DNA of 36,285 nt from the NCBI GenBank assembly GCA_029933075.1, contig JAOZOW010000018.1:1-36285 (forward strand), read 5' to 3'. The position numbers and the translations under genes were made by a program. The DNA is from Deltaproteobacteria bacterium. Its GTDB lineage: Bacteria; Desulfobacterota; DSM-4660; Desulfatiglandales; Desulfatiglandaceae. How positions within the stretch are numbered: position 1 is the stretch's first letter; each line of letters begins with the position of its first letter. Below, one piece after another: positions 1 through 6,543 of the stretch. The notes below the pieces were generated by a model. It saw nothing but the letters and a program-made list of their open reading frames with translations. It was not told where the DNA came from and searched no databases.

Positions 1-6
1 GGGACA

Positions 7-26
7 CCTGCCTGCCGGCAGGCAGG
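7..26. repeat. Perfect 20-bp palindrome (CCTGCCTGCC / GGCAGGCAGG)
   Basis: The two 10-base arms are exact reverse complements with no spacer, and a further CCTGCC follows. Palindromes of this kind often occur as dispersed intergenic repeats. It sits at the window edge, and no gene is visible between it and position 85. Confidence 0.7.
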
Positions 27-84
27 CCTGCCCCCTCCGCATTCCCGGCACTCAGGGCAAAGGCCCTTTGGCCGTCTCTCTTTG

Positions 85-262
85 TCATCCGGTGAGGTAC
101 CTGGGTGCAAGATTAACTCCCTGCTTTCTTCTGAGTGCCGGGCTGCGGCTTCCCCCACTGATAAGTCGCGAAAATACAGCGCCCTCCCGACAGTCACTCA
201 GAAAAGACTTTATGCCCTTTTCGTAGCCATTTCCACACAGCAAGTAAGCTTTAGTCGGATGA
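85..262. mobile_element. Dispersed repeat element, copy A (non-autonomous, MITE-like)
   Basis: The core at 134-218 is identical over 85 bases to 12383-12467, in the same orientation. Short inverted ends are visible: TCATCCG at 85-91 and CGGATGA at 256-262. The last 30 bases (233-262) match 12351-12380 with two mismatches, but as the reverse complement, so the ends are swapped relative to the core between the two copies. No transposase is present. The right end overlaps the 3' end of etfA and supplies its stop codon. The element type is not recognised; MITE-like is an inference from size, inverted ends and lack of coding. Confidence 0.6.
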
Positions 263-1246
263 GCCCTGTTTTTTCAGTCTGTTTTTAATTTCCCGAATAA
301 GCGGAGGGATGATCTTTTTGAAATCCTCCACCACGATTACATCAGCAGTTTCAAATATCTCGGCATTGGGATCGCTATTGATGGCAATGATATGATCGGA
401 TCCCTCCATTCCCACTACGTGGTGCATCACCCCGGAGATTCCAATACCGATATAAAGCCTTGGCCTGATGGTCTTTCCGCTCTGACCTATCATCTGGCCT
501 TCCAGGGCCCAGCCCTCATCCACCGGGGGCCTTGTAGCCCCCACTGCCCCTCCCAGCAGGGATGCCAGCTCCTGGATGAGTTGCCAGTTTTCCCGGCTTC
601 CAATACCCCATCCGCCGGCCACCACCACCTCCGCCTTTTCAAGGGGAAGCCCCTGGGGCTTTTCCTGGGTGATTTCTATCACCTCTGGGCCGAGGTTTTC
701 ATCGGGGAGTTCAACGGCGACCTCGAAAATTTCCCCCTCCCTTTCCTTTGGCGGCAGGGCCTTCATAGCTCCCGGCATGACAGTGGCCATCTGGGGGCGG
801 TGCTCGGGGCAGGACACGGTTGCAACCACTCCGCCCCCCCATCCGGGCACCACCTGGAGGAGCCGGCCCTGGCTGTCGAGTGAGAGATCTATGCAATGGG
901 CTGAAAGCCCTGTCTTGACCTTGGCCGCCACCCTCGGAGCAAGCTCTACCCCCATTGCTGTCGCTCCCATCAGAAAGATATCCGGCCTGTGGTCCTGGAT
1001 CATGCCCCCAAGTAAGAGAGAATAGGGGATGATCCTGTATATCCCCAGCCTGGGATCGTCGGCGAGAAGCACCCTGTCGGCCCCGTGGTTGATCAGGCTC
1101 CGGGAAATGGCCTTCACATCATGGCCCGGCAGCACGGCTGTCACGCGCCCTCCCTTAGAGGCGAGCTCCTTGGCCTTTCCCAGGAGCTCAAGACTCACTT
1201 TATGCAACTCACCGCCTCGTTGCTCGGCGAATACCCAGATCTCCAT
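251..1246 (-). CDS. etfA: Electron transfer flavoprotein alpha subunit
   Basis: EtfA binds FAD and, with EtfB, takes electrons from acyl-CoA dehydrogenase in the cytoplasm and passes them to the membrane quinone pool. The product has 331 residues. The N-terminal half begins MEIWVFAEQRGG as in the family. The C-terminal FAD domain shows GAVGATRPPVDEGW, GQSGKTIRPRLYI and the INSDPNAEIF segment. I chose the ATG at 1246 because family proteins start close to this WVFAEQ block and AAGGGCGG precedes it; ATG at 1264 and TTG at 1279 are also open. It follows etfB and ends the tetR-acd-etfBA operon. The last codons and the TAA stop lie in the end of repeat copy A, so the natural C-terminus may have been replaced. 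Confidence 0.93.
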   Translation of the reverse strand: MEIWVFAEQRGGELHKVSLELLGKAKELASKGGRVTAVLPGHDVKAISRSLINHGADRVLLADDPRLGIYRIIPYSLLLGGMIQDHRPDIFLMGATAMGVELAPRVAAKVKTGLSAHCIDLSLDSQGRLLQVVPGWGGGVVATVSCPEHRPQMATVMPGAMKALPPKEREGEIFEVAVELPDENLGPEVIEITQEKPQGLPLEKAEVVVAGGWGIGSRENWQLIQELASLLGGAVGATRPPVDEGWALEGQMIGQSGKTIRPRLYIGIGISGVMHHVVGMEGSDHIIAINSDPNAEIFETADVIVVEDFKKIIPPLIREIKNRLKKQGSSD

Positions 1247-1283
1247 CTGTCCGCCCTTTTCCATATTTAGTGCTTCCAACGAC

Positions 1284-2081
1284 TCAAATAACGCCGATCT
1301 GGTAGATTTTGTCCATCAGCTTCCGGACGATCTCTTCCGGAGAACCTTCCAGTCGCTCTCTTTTCCTCTCGAAGCGGCGGATTTCAAGGCCTGCCATTTT
1401 GGTAGGGGATCCTGCAAGGCCTATTTGGGATGGATCGATTTTCAGATCATTGTTTGAAAGCACCCTGATCTCTTTGCTCTCTGCCGCTAAGATCCCCGTA
1501 AAGGGCACATATCGGGGCTTGTTGAGCTCTTTTCGCACCGAAAGGACCAAGGGAGGTATGCCCACGAGCTTTGAAAACCCGTTCTCGATCTTCCTGGTTA
1601 TGATGACTTTGCCTTCGTTAGTCCAACTCAGGCCCGTTACATGCATCACATTGGGCAGGCCGAGCAGTTCGGCCAATTGGGAACAGACCTGCGCCGTAGA
1701 TCCGTCAATGGACATGTTGCCGAGAAATATCAGATCGAAATCCCCGATATATCTGCATCCGGCTGCCAGGATCAAGGATGTTGCCAGGGTATCGGATCCT
1801 GCAAATACAGGATCCGATAGCAGTACCGCACGGTCCGCCCCCATGGCGAGTCCCTCTCGCAGGAGGGGCTGGGCGGATGGCGGCGCCATGGAAAGAAGCA
1901 CAACCTCCCCGCCGAAGGAGTCCCGAACGGAAAGCCCCGCCTCTATGGCATGTTTGTCCAGTGGGTTTACAATGCTCGGGATTACTTCCCGCCTCAGGGT
2001 CATGGTATCGGGGTCCATGGAAACTCTACCCCAGTGCTTGGGGTCAGGGACAGGCTTGACGCAGACGATAATCCTTTTCAT
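1284..2081 (-). CDS. etfB: Electron transfer flavoprotein beta subunit
   Basis: EtfB is the AMP-binding partner of EtfA in the heterodimeric electron carrier serving acyl-CoA dehydrogenases. The product has 265 residues, the usual size. It starts MKRIIVCVKPVPDP, the typical ETF-beta N-terminus, followed by VNPLDKHAIEAGL, the GADRAVLLSD segment and the late LPNVMHVTGL region that closes the signature part of the family. The ATG at 2081 is chosen on this homology; a longer open frame upstream overlaps acd and lacks family sequence. The start lies 4 bases after the acd stop, so translation is probably coupled. Known family, high confidence; whether it feeds a membrane ETF dehydrogenase or a bifurcating complex cannot be told here. 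Confidence 0.94.
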   Translation of the reverse strand: MKRIIVCVKPVPDPKHWGRVSMDPDTMTLRREVIPSIVNPLDKHAIEAGLSVRDSFGGEVVLLSMAPPSAQPLLREGLAMGADRAVLLSDPVFAGSDTLATSLILAAGCRYIGDFDLIFLGNMSIDGSTAQVCSQLAELLGLPNVMHVTGLSWTNEGKVIITRKIENGFSKLVGIPPLVLSVRKELNKPRYVPFTGILAAESKEIRVLSNNDLKIDPSQIGLAGSPTKMAGLEIRRFERKRERLEGSPEEIVRKLMDKIYQIGVI

Positions 2082-2085
2082 TTCT

Positions 2086-3237
2086 CTATTTCTGCTTTTT
2101 GAATGGTGCCAGAGCAGCTCTTGCAAGCAGCACCTTGGCTATTTCGGCGGTACCCCCTGCCGGAATAGTCACCATGGCGTCTCGAAGCAGTCGCTGGACC
2201 GCATATTCTCTCATAATGCCGTATGACCCATGAATTTCGACGGCCTTTTTGGCGGCGTTTGCTGCTGCCTCGCATGTGTAATATTTGGCAAGGGCGGCCT
2301 CATTATCACAGCGCATATCGTTGTCCTTGAGCCAGCTTGCCCGGTAGCAGAGCAGGCGGCATATCTCCAGCTGGGAGTAGATTTCCGCAATATAGAACTG
2401 GATGGCCTGTAGCGCCGCTATGGGCTTGCCGTAAAGGGGTCTTTCGCTGGCAAATTTGGCTGCCTCTTCATATGCTGCTGTGAGTATGCCGAGAGCAGTT
2501 GCGGCCATGCCGGTCCTCCCTGTCTCGCTGATTGTCTTGATGGCCGCGGCCAGACCTCCGCCTTCCTGTCCCAGAAGATTCTCTTTTGGCACCTCGCAAT
2601 CGTCAAAGGCCAGCTCGCCGGTATTTGCGCCGCGGAGTCCGAACTTATTTTCTTTTCGTCCGAGTTTTGCGCCAGGGAAATCTTTTTCCACAATAAAGGC
2701 GCTCAACCCCTTGGCCCCTTCGGCGGTCCGGGCGATCACAACCCAGAAATCAGAATTATGGGAGTTGGTAATGAAACATTTCCTGCCGTTCAGTATATAT
2801 TTGTCACCTCGCAACTCGGCCGATGTCTTCATCCCCACCACATCTGACCCGCCTGTGGGGTCAGTTACCGCCACCACACCCATTGTCTCCCCTTTGGCTA
2901 AGGGAACCAGGTATTTCTTTTTCTGTTCCTCAGTGCCGAAGTCGTTAATGACGGCACACCCCATATGATGGACCTGAAGGGCCATCGGCATTGCGCCGCA
3001 GACCCTGCCCAACTCTTCAAGGGCAATGGTCCTTGCCACGTATCCCAGTCCCACACCCCCATACTCGGGGGGGGTGATTACCCCCATAATTCCCAGGTCC
3101 GCCATGGGCTTGAGGAGTTCAGCGGGGAAATCCCCTGTCTTTTCCATGGCCTCCATCTTAGGTGGAATCTCATTTTCGGCAAATTCCCTTACGGACTTCC
3201 TCAACATCTCTTCTCTTTCGGAAAACCTGAAATCCAT
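2086..3237 (-). CDS. Acyl-CoA dehydrogenase with both usual catalytic glutamates missing
   Basis: A flavoprotein of the acyl-CoA dehydrogenase family, expected to form a 2,3-double bond in an acyl-CoA and pass electrons to the adjacent EtfBA. It has 383 residues. The ATG at 3237 has a strong AAGGAGG site; an upstream start gives an extra 16 residues without family sequence. The fold is clear: TDPTGGSD (126-132), KCFITNSHNSDFWVV (153-167), FGLRGANTGEL (199-209) and IHGSYGIMREY (335-345). By eye, the C-terminal base position (Glu in YEGT of short-chain enzymes) is Gly361 in PAGGT, and the helix position used by isovaleryl- and long-chain enzymes (Glu in LER) is Gly240 in ETGR; Glu238 is nearby. 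The substrate cannot be named. The first enzyme gene after tetR, 81 bases downstream of it. Confidence 0.92.
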   Translation of the reverse strand: MDFRFSEREEMLRKSVREFAENEIPPKMEAMEKTGDFPAELLKPMADLGIMGVITPPEYGGVGLGYVARTIALEELGRVCGAMPMALQVHHMGCAVINDFGTEEQKKKYLVPLAKGETMGVVAVTDPTGGSDVVGMKTSAELRGDKYILNGRKCFITNSHNSDFWVVIARTAEGAKGLSAFIVEKDFPGAKLGRKENKFGLRGANTGELAFDDCEVPKENLLGQEGGGLAAAIKTISETGRTGMAATALGILTAAYEEAAKFASERPLYGKPIAALQAIQFYIAEIYSQLEICRLLCYRASWLKDNDMRCDNEAALAKYYTCEAAANAAKKAVEIHGSYGIMREYAVQRLLRDAMVTIPAGGTAEIAKVLLARAALAPFKKQK

Positions 3238-3318
3238 AATTTCCTCCTTTTGATTGGTATTTGTAAGCGCTTCTGTGGCGCACAAACGAAAGCAGAATGG
3301 GCACTACGGGGCCTTTCT

Positions 3319-3903
3319 TCAAGGGGCGAGACTTTCCAGATACCCGATCAGTGCTTCTATGGATTGATCCAGTCGCCTGGCATTTTTTTCGGTTCCGTAA
3401 ATAACGGATGCTCCCAACATCCCCGAAAAGATCATTTCGGTAAGGGCCTCGGTGTCCACGCGCTTATCAAGATCTCCCTCCTTTTTTCCCTGATCCAGGA
3501 GCCCTTTCAGCATCCTCTTGAATCCTTCGAAGCCCTTGTTGAGTTCCCGTGACAGGTGGGGCCGCTGGTCGTCCAGTTCCACGGACAGCGTTACAAAGAT
3601 GCAGCCTCCAGGGAAACTCTTCGTGTCCCTGAGGTATCTGTCCCTGTAATTTCGGAGCAGTGTCTTTATTTTTTCAATAGATCCCTCCACCCGGTCAAGG
3701 CCGGAGAGGCACCTGCGCCGCCAGATCCTCTGTGCCTCTTGAAGGACTTCATGGAAGAGGGCCTCCTTGCTTTCAAAGTGATTGTAAAAACCGCCTTTTG
3801 AAGTGTTGGAGGCCTTCAGGATGTCATGGATGGAGGTGCTCAAAAAGCCTTTTAGTGAGAAGAGCTTCAGTGATTCATGGATAATTCTGCTTTTGAGATC
3901 CAT
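3319..3903 (-). CDS. TetR/AcrR family transcriptional regulator of the acd-etfBA operon
   Basis: A 194-residue repressor of TetR size. The N-terminal helix-turn-helix is clear: SRIIHESLKLFSLKGFLSTS then IHDILKASNTSKGGFYNHFESKEALF, where the GGFYNHF segment is the recognition helix. The C-terminal part is the variable ligand and dimerisation domain. It is the first gene of the operon with acd, etfB and etfA, so it probably represses its own transcription and theirs and is released by an acyl-CoA or a related ligand (inference from family and context). A 20-bp palindrome typical of TetR operators lies 94 bases upstream of its start. Start ATG is the first in the domain; a GGAAGGAAACCGGGGA stretch precedes it. 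Confidence 0.92.
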   Translation of the reverse strand: MDLKSRIIHESLKLFSLKGFLSTSIHDILKASNTSKGGFYNHFESKEALFHEVLQEAQRIWRRRCLSGLDRVEGSIEKIKTLLRNYRDRYLRDTKSFPGGCIFVTLSVELDDQRPHLSRELNKGFEGFKRMLKGLLDQGKKEGDLDKRVDTEALTEMIFSGMLGASVIYGTEKNARRLDQSIEALIGYLESLAP

Positions 3904-3996
3904 TCCCCGGTTTCCTTCCAGGGTTCACCTCTCAAAGATTTTCCTTCCTGATTAAGGGCTGTGTTTTTAAAGGGTCAGTTGCCTTTGCCAATATGA

Positions 3997-4016
3997 GAGA
4001 CAGACCGGTCGGTCTC
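3997..4016. promoter_or_regulatory. TetR-type operator palindrome
   Basis: GAGACAGACC followed directly by GGTCGGTCTC; 9 of 10 positions are symmetric. The GACCGACCGGTC core is the form commonly bound by TetR-family regulators. It lies 9 bases downstream of the predicted -10 box of the minus-strand tetR-acd-etfBA promoter, where a bound repressor would block initiation. I saw no second copy near the other tetR gene. Confidence 0.72.
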
Positions 4017-4025
4017 AGATAATTT

Positions 4026-4054
4026 CCTATAGTGGATATTGACGAAAAGGTCAA
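4026..4054 (-). promoter_or_regulatory. Predicted sigma-70 promoter of tetR-acd-etfBA
   Basis: On the minus strand TTGACC (4049-4054) is followed after 17 bases by TATAGG (4026-4031). The start site would fall inside or just before the 3997-4016 operator, giving a leader of roughly 110 bases before the tetR ATG. Confidence 0.5.
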
Positions 4055-4153
4055 GATCTTTTTGAGCCAGGAAGGGGTAAGTAAGCGCGGGCCTTTAAAA
4101 AAGTTGATGTATTGCTCATCCTTATCCTGGGTGTGTCTACAGTTTCAAAAGAG

Positions 4154-4182
4154 TTGACTCCGTCATGATCAGCCTATAGGAT
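4154..4182 (+). promoter_or_regulatory. Predicted sigma-70 promoter of the response regulator gene
   Basis: TTGACT (4154-4159), a 17-base spacer and TAGGAT (4177-4182). The leader would be about 140 bases. The whole interval 3904-4330 holds this promoter, the divergent tetR promoter and the operator; no gene is seen in it. Confidence 0.35.
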
Positions 4183-4330
4183 ACCTTTATGCCGGATATT
4201 TAAGTGAGTTATCCCAATATCATGGCAGAGGCAAAAAGCTTGCCTTGCAGCAGACAGGGAGGTGAGCCTACATGCATAGCTGTGAAATTTTACGCTACCA
4301 TGAAGAATGTAAACAGGAGGGATAGAAAAA

Positions 4331-4855
4331 ATGACCCAGGATAACCTTTTGAAAGGCAAGAGGATTTTGGCAGTGGATGACGAACCTGATATTCTGGAGA
4401 CCTTAGAGGAACTCCTTGACGAGTGTGAAGTTGAAACCGCCTCCAATTTTGAGACAGCAAGACAGCTCCTGGAGAGCAAGGCCTACGATGCCGCCATTCT
4501 GGATATCATGGGCGTAAGAGGTTTTGATCTGCTCAAGATAGCCACGGAGAAAAAGATCCCCGCTCTCATGCTCACTGCTCATGGTCTGAACCCGGATAAT
4601 CTTGTGGGATCTGTAAAGCTTGGAGCCAAATCCTATGTCCCAAAGGACAGGATCAGCGAGATAGACCTATACCTCAAGGAAATATTCCTTGCAAAGGAAA
4701 AAGGGGTCGAGAAATCGGGCGCCTGGTTTGCCAGATTGAGTTCTTTCTTTGACGAGCGGTTTGGACAGGATTGGAAGAATAAAGACAAGAAGTTCTGGGA
4801 AGAGTTCGACAAGACCTACAAGGTCTCGAAAGAGGAATTGGAAGGAATAATGTAG
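4331..4855 (+). CDS. Single-domain response regulator with a C-terminal tail
   Basis: A 174-residue receiver-domain protein. Residues about 10-122 form the CheY-like domain: acidic pair Asp16-Asp17 (VDDEP), phospho-acceptor Asp58 (AILDIMG), Thr82 (LTAHG) and the conserved Lys105 (VPKD). Residues about 125-174 are charged and aromatic (SSFFDERFGQDWKNKDKKFW) and match no DNA-binding or enzyme domain I know, so output is probably through protein contact. A perfect CAGGAGG site lies 10 bases before the ATG. It is followed 35 bases later by the crotonase gene, so it may be co-transcribed. A partner kinase cannot be assigned; the hybrid kinase at 8.5 kb carries its own receiver domain. Confidence 0.9.
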   Translation: MTQDNLLKGKRILAVDDEPDILETLEELLDECEVETASNFETARQLLESKAYDAAILDIMGVRGFDLLKIATEKKIPALMLTAHGLNPDNLVGSVKLGAKSYVPKDRISEIDLYLKEIFLAKEKGVEKSGAWFARLSSFFDERFGQDWKNKDKKFWEEFDKTYKVSKEELEGIM

Positions 4856-4890
4856 AGGGGGCTTTTTATAGTGAGCGGAAAGAGAGTGGG

Positions 4891-5670
4891 ATGGAGCTCG
4901 TCCTTGTAGAGAAGAAGGGGTGGGTCACCACCATCACCATTAACCGGCCGGAGGTGCGAAATGCCGTTGACAGGCCTACGGCCGAGGCCCTGTCCGAGGC
5001 GTTCCGGTCCTTTGAGATGGACGAGGAGGCGAGGGTCGCCGTGCTCACCGGGGCCGGTGGGTGTTTTTGTGCCGGCGCTGACCTAAGGGCTTTCACGGAA
5101 GGCAGGGCCAACCGGCTTGCAGAAGACGGCGACGGACCCATGGGGCCCACGCGCATGTGGATTGAAAAGCCGGTGATCGCTGCAGTGGCGGGTTATGCCG
5201 TTGCCGGGGGGCTTGAGCTGGCACTATGGTGCGACTTGCGGATTGTGGAAGAGGATGCGGTTTTCGGCGTGTTTTGCAGGCGATGGGGAGTGCCGCTGAT
5301 TGATGGGGGCACGGTCCGCCTTCCCCGTCTTATCGGCCACTCCCATGCCATGGACATGATCCTAACGGGTCGTCCGGTGGGGGCGGCAGAGGCCCTGCGT
5401 ATGGGACTGGCCAATCGCGTTGTCCCGAAGGGCGCCTCTGTGGCTGAGGCCGAGGCCCTTGCGGCAAAGATCGGCCGATTTCCCCAGCTCTGTCTCAGAA
5501 GCGACCGTCGCTCCTCTTACGAACAGTGGGAACTCGATTTCCGGGCAGCCATGCGGAACGAATTCAGGCTGGGACTCGAAACCATCCGGAGTGGTGAGAC
5601 TCTTGAAGGGGCGGCCCGTTTTGCAAGTGGTGCAGGTAGACATGGGGCCTTCGATGACACGGGGCCCTGA
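4891..5670 (+). CDS. Enoyl-CoA hydratase/isomerase (crotonase) family protein
   Basis: A 259-residue crotonase-fold protein that acts on an acyl-CoA thioester in the cytoplasm. The oxyanion-hole segments are visible: CAGADL (60-65) and AVAGGLELALWCDL (103-115). Glu109 corresponds to the first catalytic glutamate of enoyl-CoA hydratase. The second one (PEINLG in classical hydratase) is replaced: FGVFCRRWGVPLIDGG (125-140) has Cys129 at that place. The protein may therefore not be a plain hydratase but an isomerase, hydrolase or another crotonase-family activity. This FCRRWGVPLIDGG variant is itself a recurring subgroup as I recall. It follows the response regulator by 35 bases; a weak GAGAG site precedes the ATG. 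Confidence 0.88.
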   Translation: MELVLVEKKGWVTTITINRPEVRNAVDRPTAEALSEAFRSFEMDEEARVAVLTGAGGCFCAGADLRAFTEGRANRLAEDGDGPMGPTRMWIEKPVIAAVAGYAVAGGLELALWCDLRIVEEDAVFGVFCRRWGVPLIDGGTVRLPRLIGHSHAMDMILTGRPVGAAEALRMGLANRVVPKGASVAEAEALAAKIGRFPQLCLRSDRRSSYEQWELDFRAAMRNEFRLGLETIRSGETLEGAARFASGAGRHGAFDDTGP

Positions 5671-5838
5671 TCCAAACCTTTTACCTCCGCCCCGGCCACA
5701 CGATAGCTGTATAGCGCTCACATGTTTCCCGCCTTATTCCAACCGCCCCCTTTCTTTCCACTTTCACCCATCGGCCTCCAGGATGGTTCTGGCCATGGAA
5801 TTTGATTCCGCTATTTCAGCAGGTTCCCCAAGGAGAAT

Positions 5839-5935
5839 TTTCCATCTCAGGTTAAGGCATTGGTTCGGCGATTTGGAAATGACCGCAGGCCAGGAATATT
5901 TTTCTCCCTGGCCTGCTTAACCCTTGAGATGGAAA
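5839..5935. repeat. Nested long inverted repeat downstream of the crotonase gene
   Basis: The outer arms are 5839-5859 (TTTCCATCTCAGGTTAAGGCA) shortened here to its first and last parts TTTCCATCTCA and GTTAAGGCA, and 5914-5935, whose reverse complement has TTTCCATCTCA then GGGTTAAGCA. The inner arms GCAGGCCAGG (5885-5894) and CCTGGCCTGC (5907-5916) are a perfect 10-bp stem around a 12-base A/T-rich loop. No U-run follows on either strand, so it is not a standard terminator. It may be a structured RNA, an mRNA-protecting element or a mobile repeat remnant. The interval 5671-6059 contains no other recognisable gene. Confidence 0.6.
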
Positions 5936-5940
5936 TCGAT

Positions 5941-5968
5941 TTTGGACAGGCATGTGGTTCAATATAAC
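5941..5968 (+). promoter_or_regulatory. Possible promoter of the alcohol dehydrogenase remnant and abfD
   Basis: TTTGGA (5941-5946), a 16-base spacer and TATAAC (5963-5968), directly after the nested inverted repeat. The -10 is good and the -35 weak. Leader about 85 bases to the ATG at 6060. Confidence 0.3.
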
Positions 5969-6059
5969 AGCCGTTCAGTGGGGTAAGCCGCAGCTCCCGC
6001 TTGCGGAACAGGTCTCTTTGAGTTAATCCGCGGAGGTACAAAAAGGAGGGGGGATAAAG

Positions 6060-6530
6060 ATGCCATTTTTTGTCAGTCCAAGGGTGGTTTTTGGAAAAGG
6101 ATCGTTGAAGCGGCTGGGCAGGGAGCTGGAAGGGAGAGGAAGCAGGGCCGTGGGTATTGCGCTGCCCTATTCACTGGAATACATCTGTTCCCATCCCCCT
6201 GTGTCAGGAGCGCCGGACCCTGTGGAGAGGCTGGAGACCGCTGCCAGGCTCATAGGGATTGCCGCTGCATCCCAGGATGAGGCGGCCCGCAAGTTTATCC
6301 TGAAAGTAAGGGAATTGATTGAACTCATAGGCGAGCCCACGACTCTTGGACAGACGGGGGTTACGGAAGGGCAAATGGAGAAGGAAATCGATACCCTGGT
6401 AAGAATTGCCGCTTCCGATCCCAATATGTTTACCACCCCTTGTGCGTGTGAAGAGAAAGACCTCAGCTTTTTCAGGGAATGTGGGAGGGGTGGAAGGACG
6501 CATAGAGGTAAGATGGTGGAACCAGAATAA
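6060..6530 (+). pseudogene. Iron-containing alcohol dehydrogenase remnant, in-frame internal deletion (possible former 4-hydroxybutyrate dehydrogenase)
   Basis: The 156-residue open frame begins like a group III alcohol dehydrogenase (MPFFVSPRVVFGKGSLKRLG, residues 1-20), but at about residue 29-30 it jumps to the C-terminal part of the family: VGIALPYSLEYICSHPP, LIGIAAASQDEAARKFI, IGEPTTLGQTGVTEGQME. About 220 residues of a normal 380-400 are gone, including the NAD-binding glycine motif and all metal ligands (one Asp and three His), so it cannot be an active dehydrogenase. The join is in frame near 6144-6150 and the ribosome site (AAAAGGAGG) is intact, so a short protein may still be made. 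It lies 13 bases before abfD; in Clostridium aminobutyricum an enzyme of this family makes 4-hydroxybutyrate for AbfD, which suggests its former role. Confidence 0.75.
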
Positions 6531-6543
6531 GCAGGAGCAGGCT

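Noticed and set aside
82-288. Short protein-coding frame across repeat copy A
   Set aside because: The frame is part of the repeated element, has no ribosome site or domain, and in copy B the same core is read in a different context with another end.
6406-6543. Upstream extension of AbfD paralogue 1
   Set aside because: It overlaps the dehydrogenase remnant in another frame, has no AbfD homology, and the ATG at 6544 has a good ribosome site and matches the family start.
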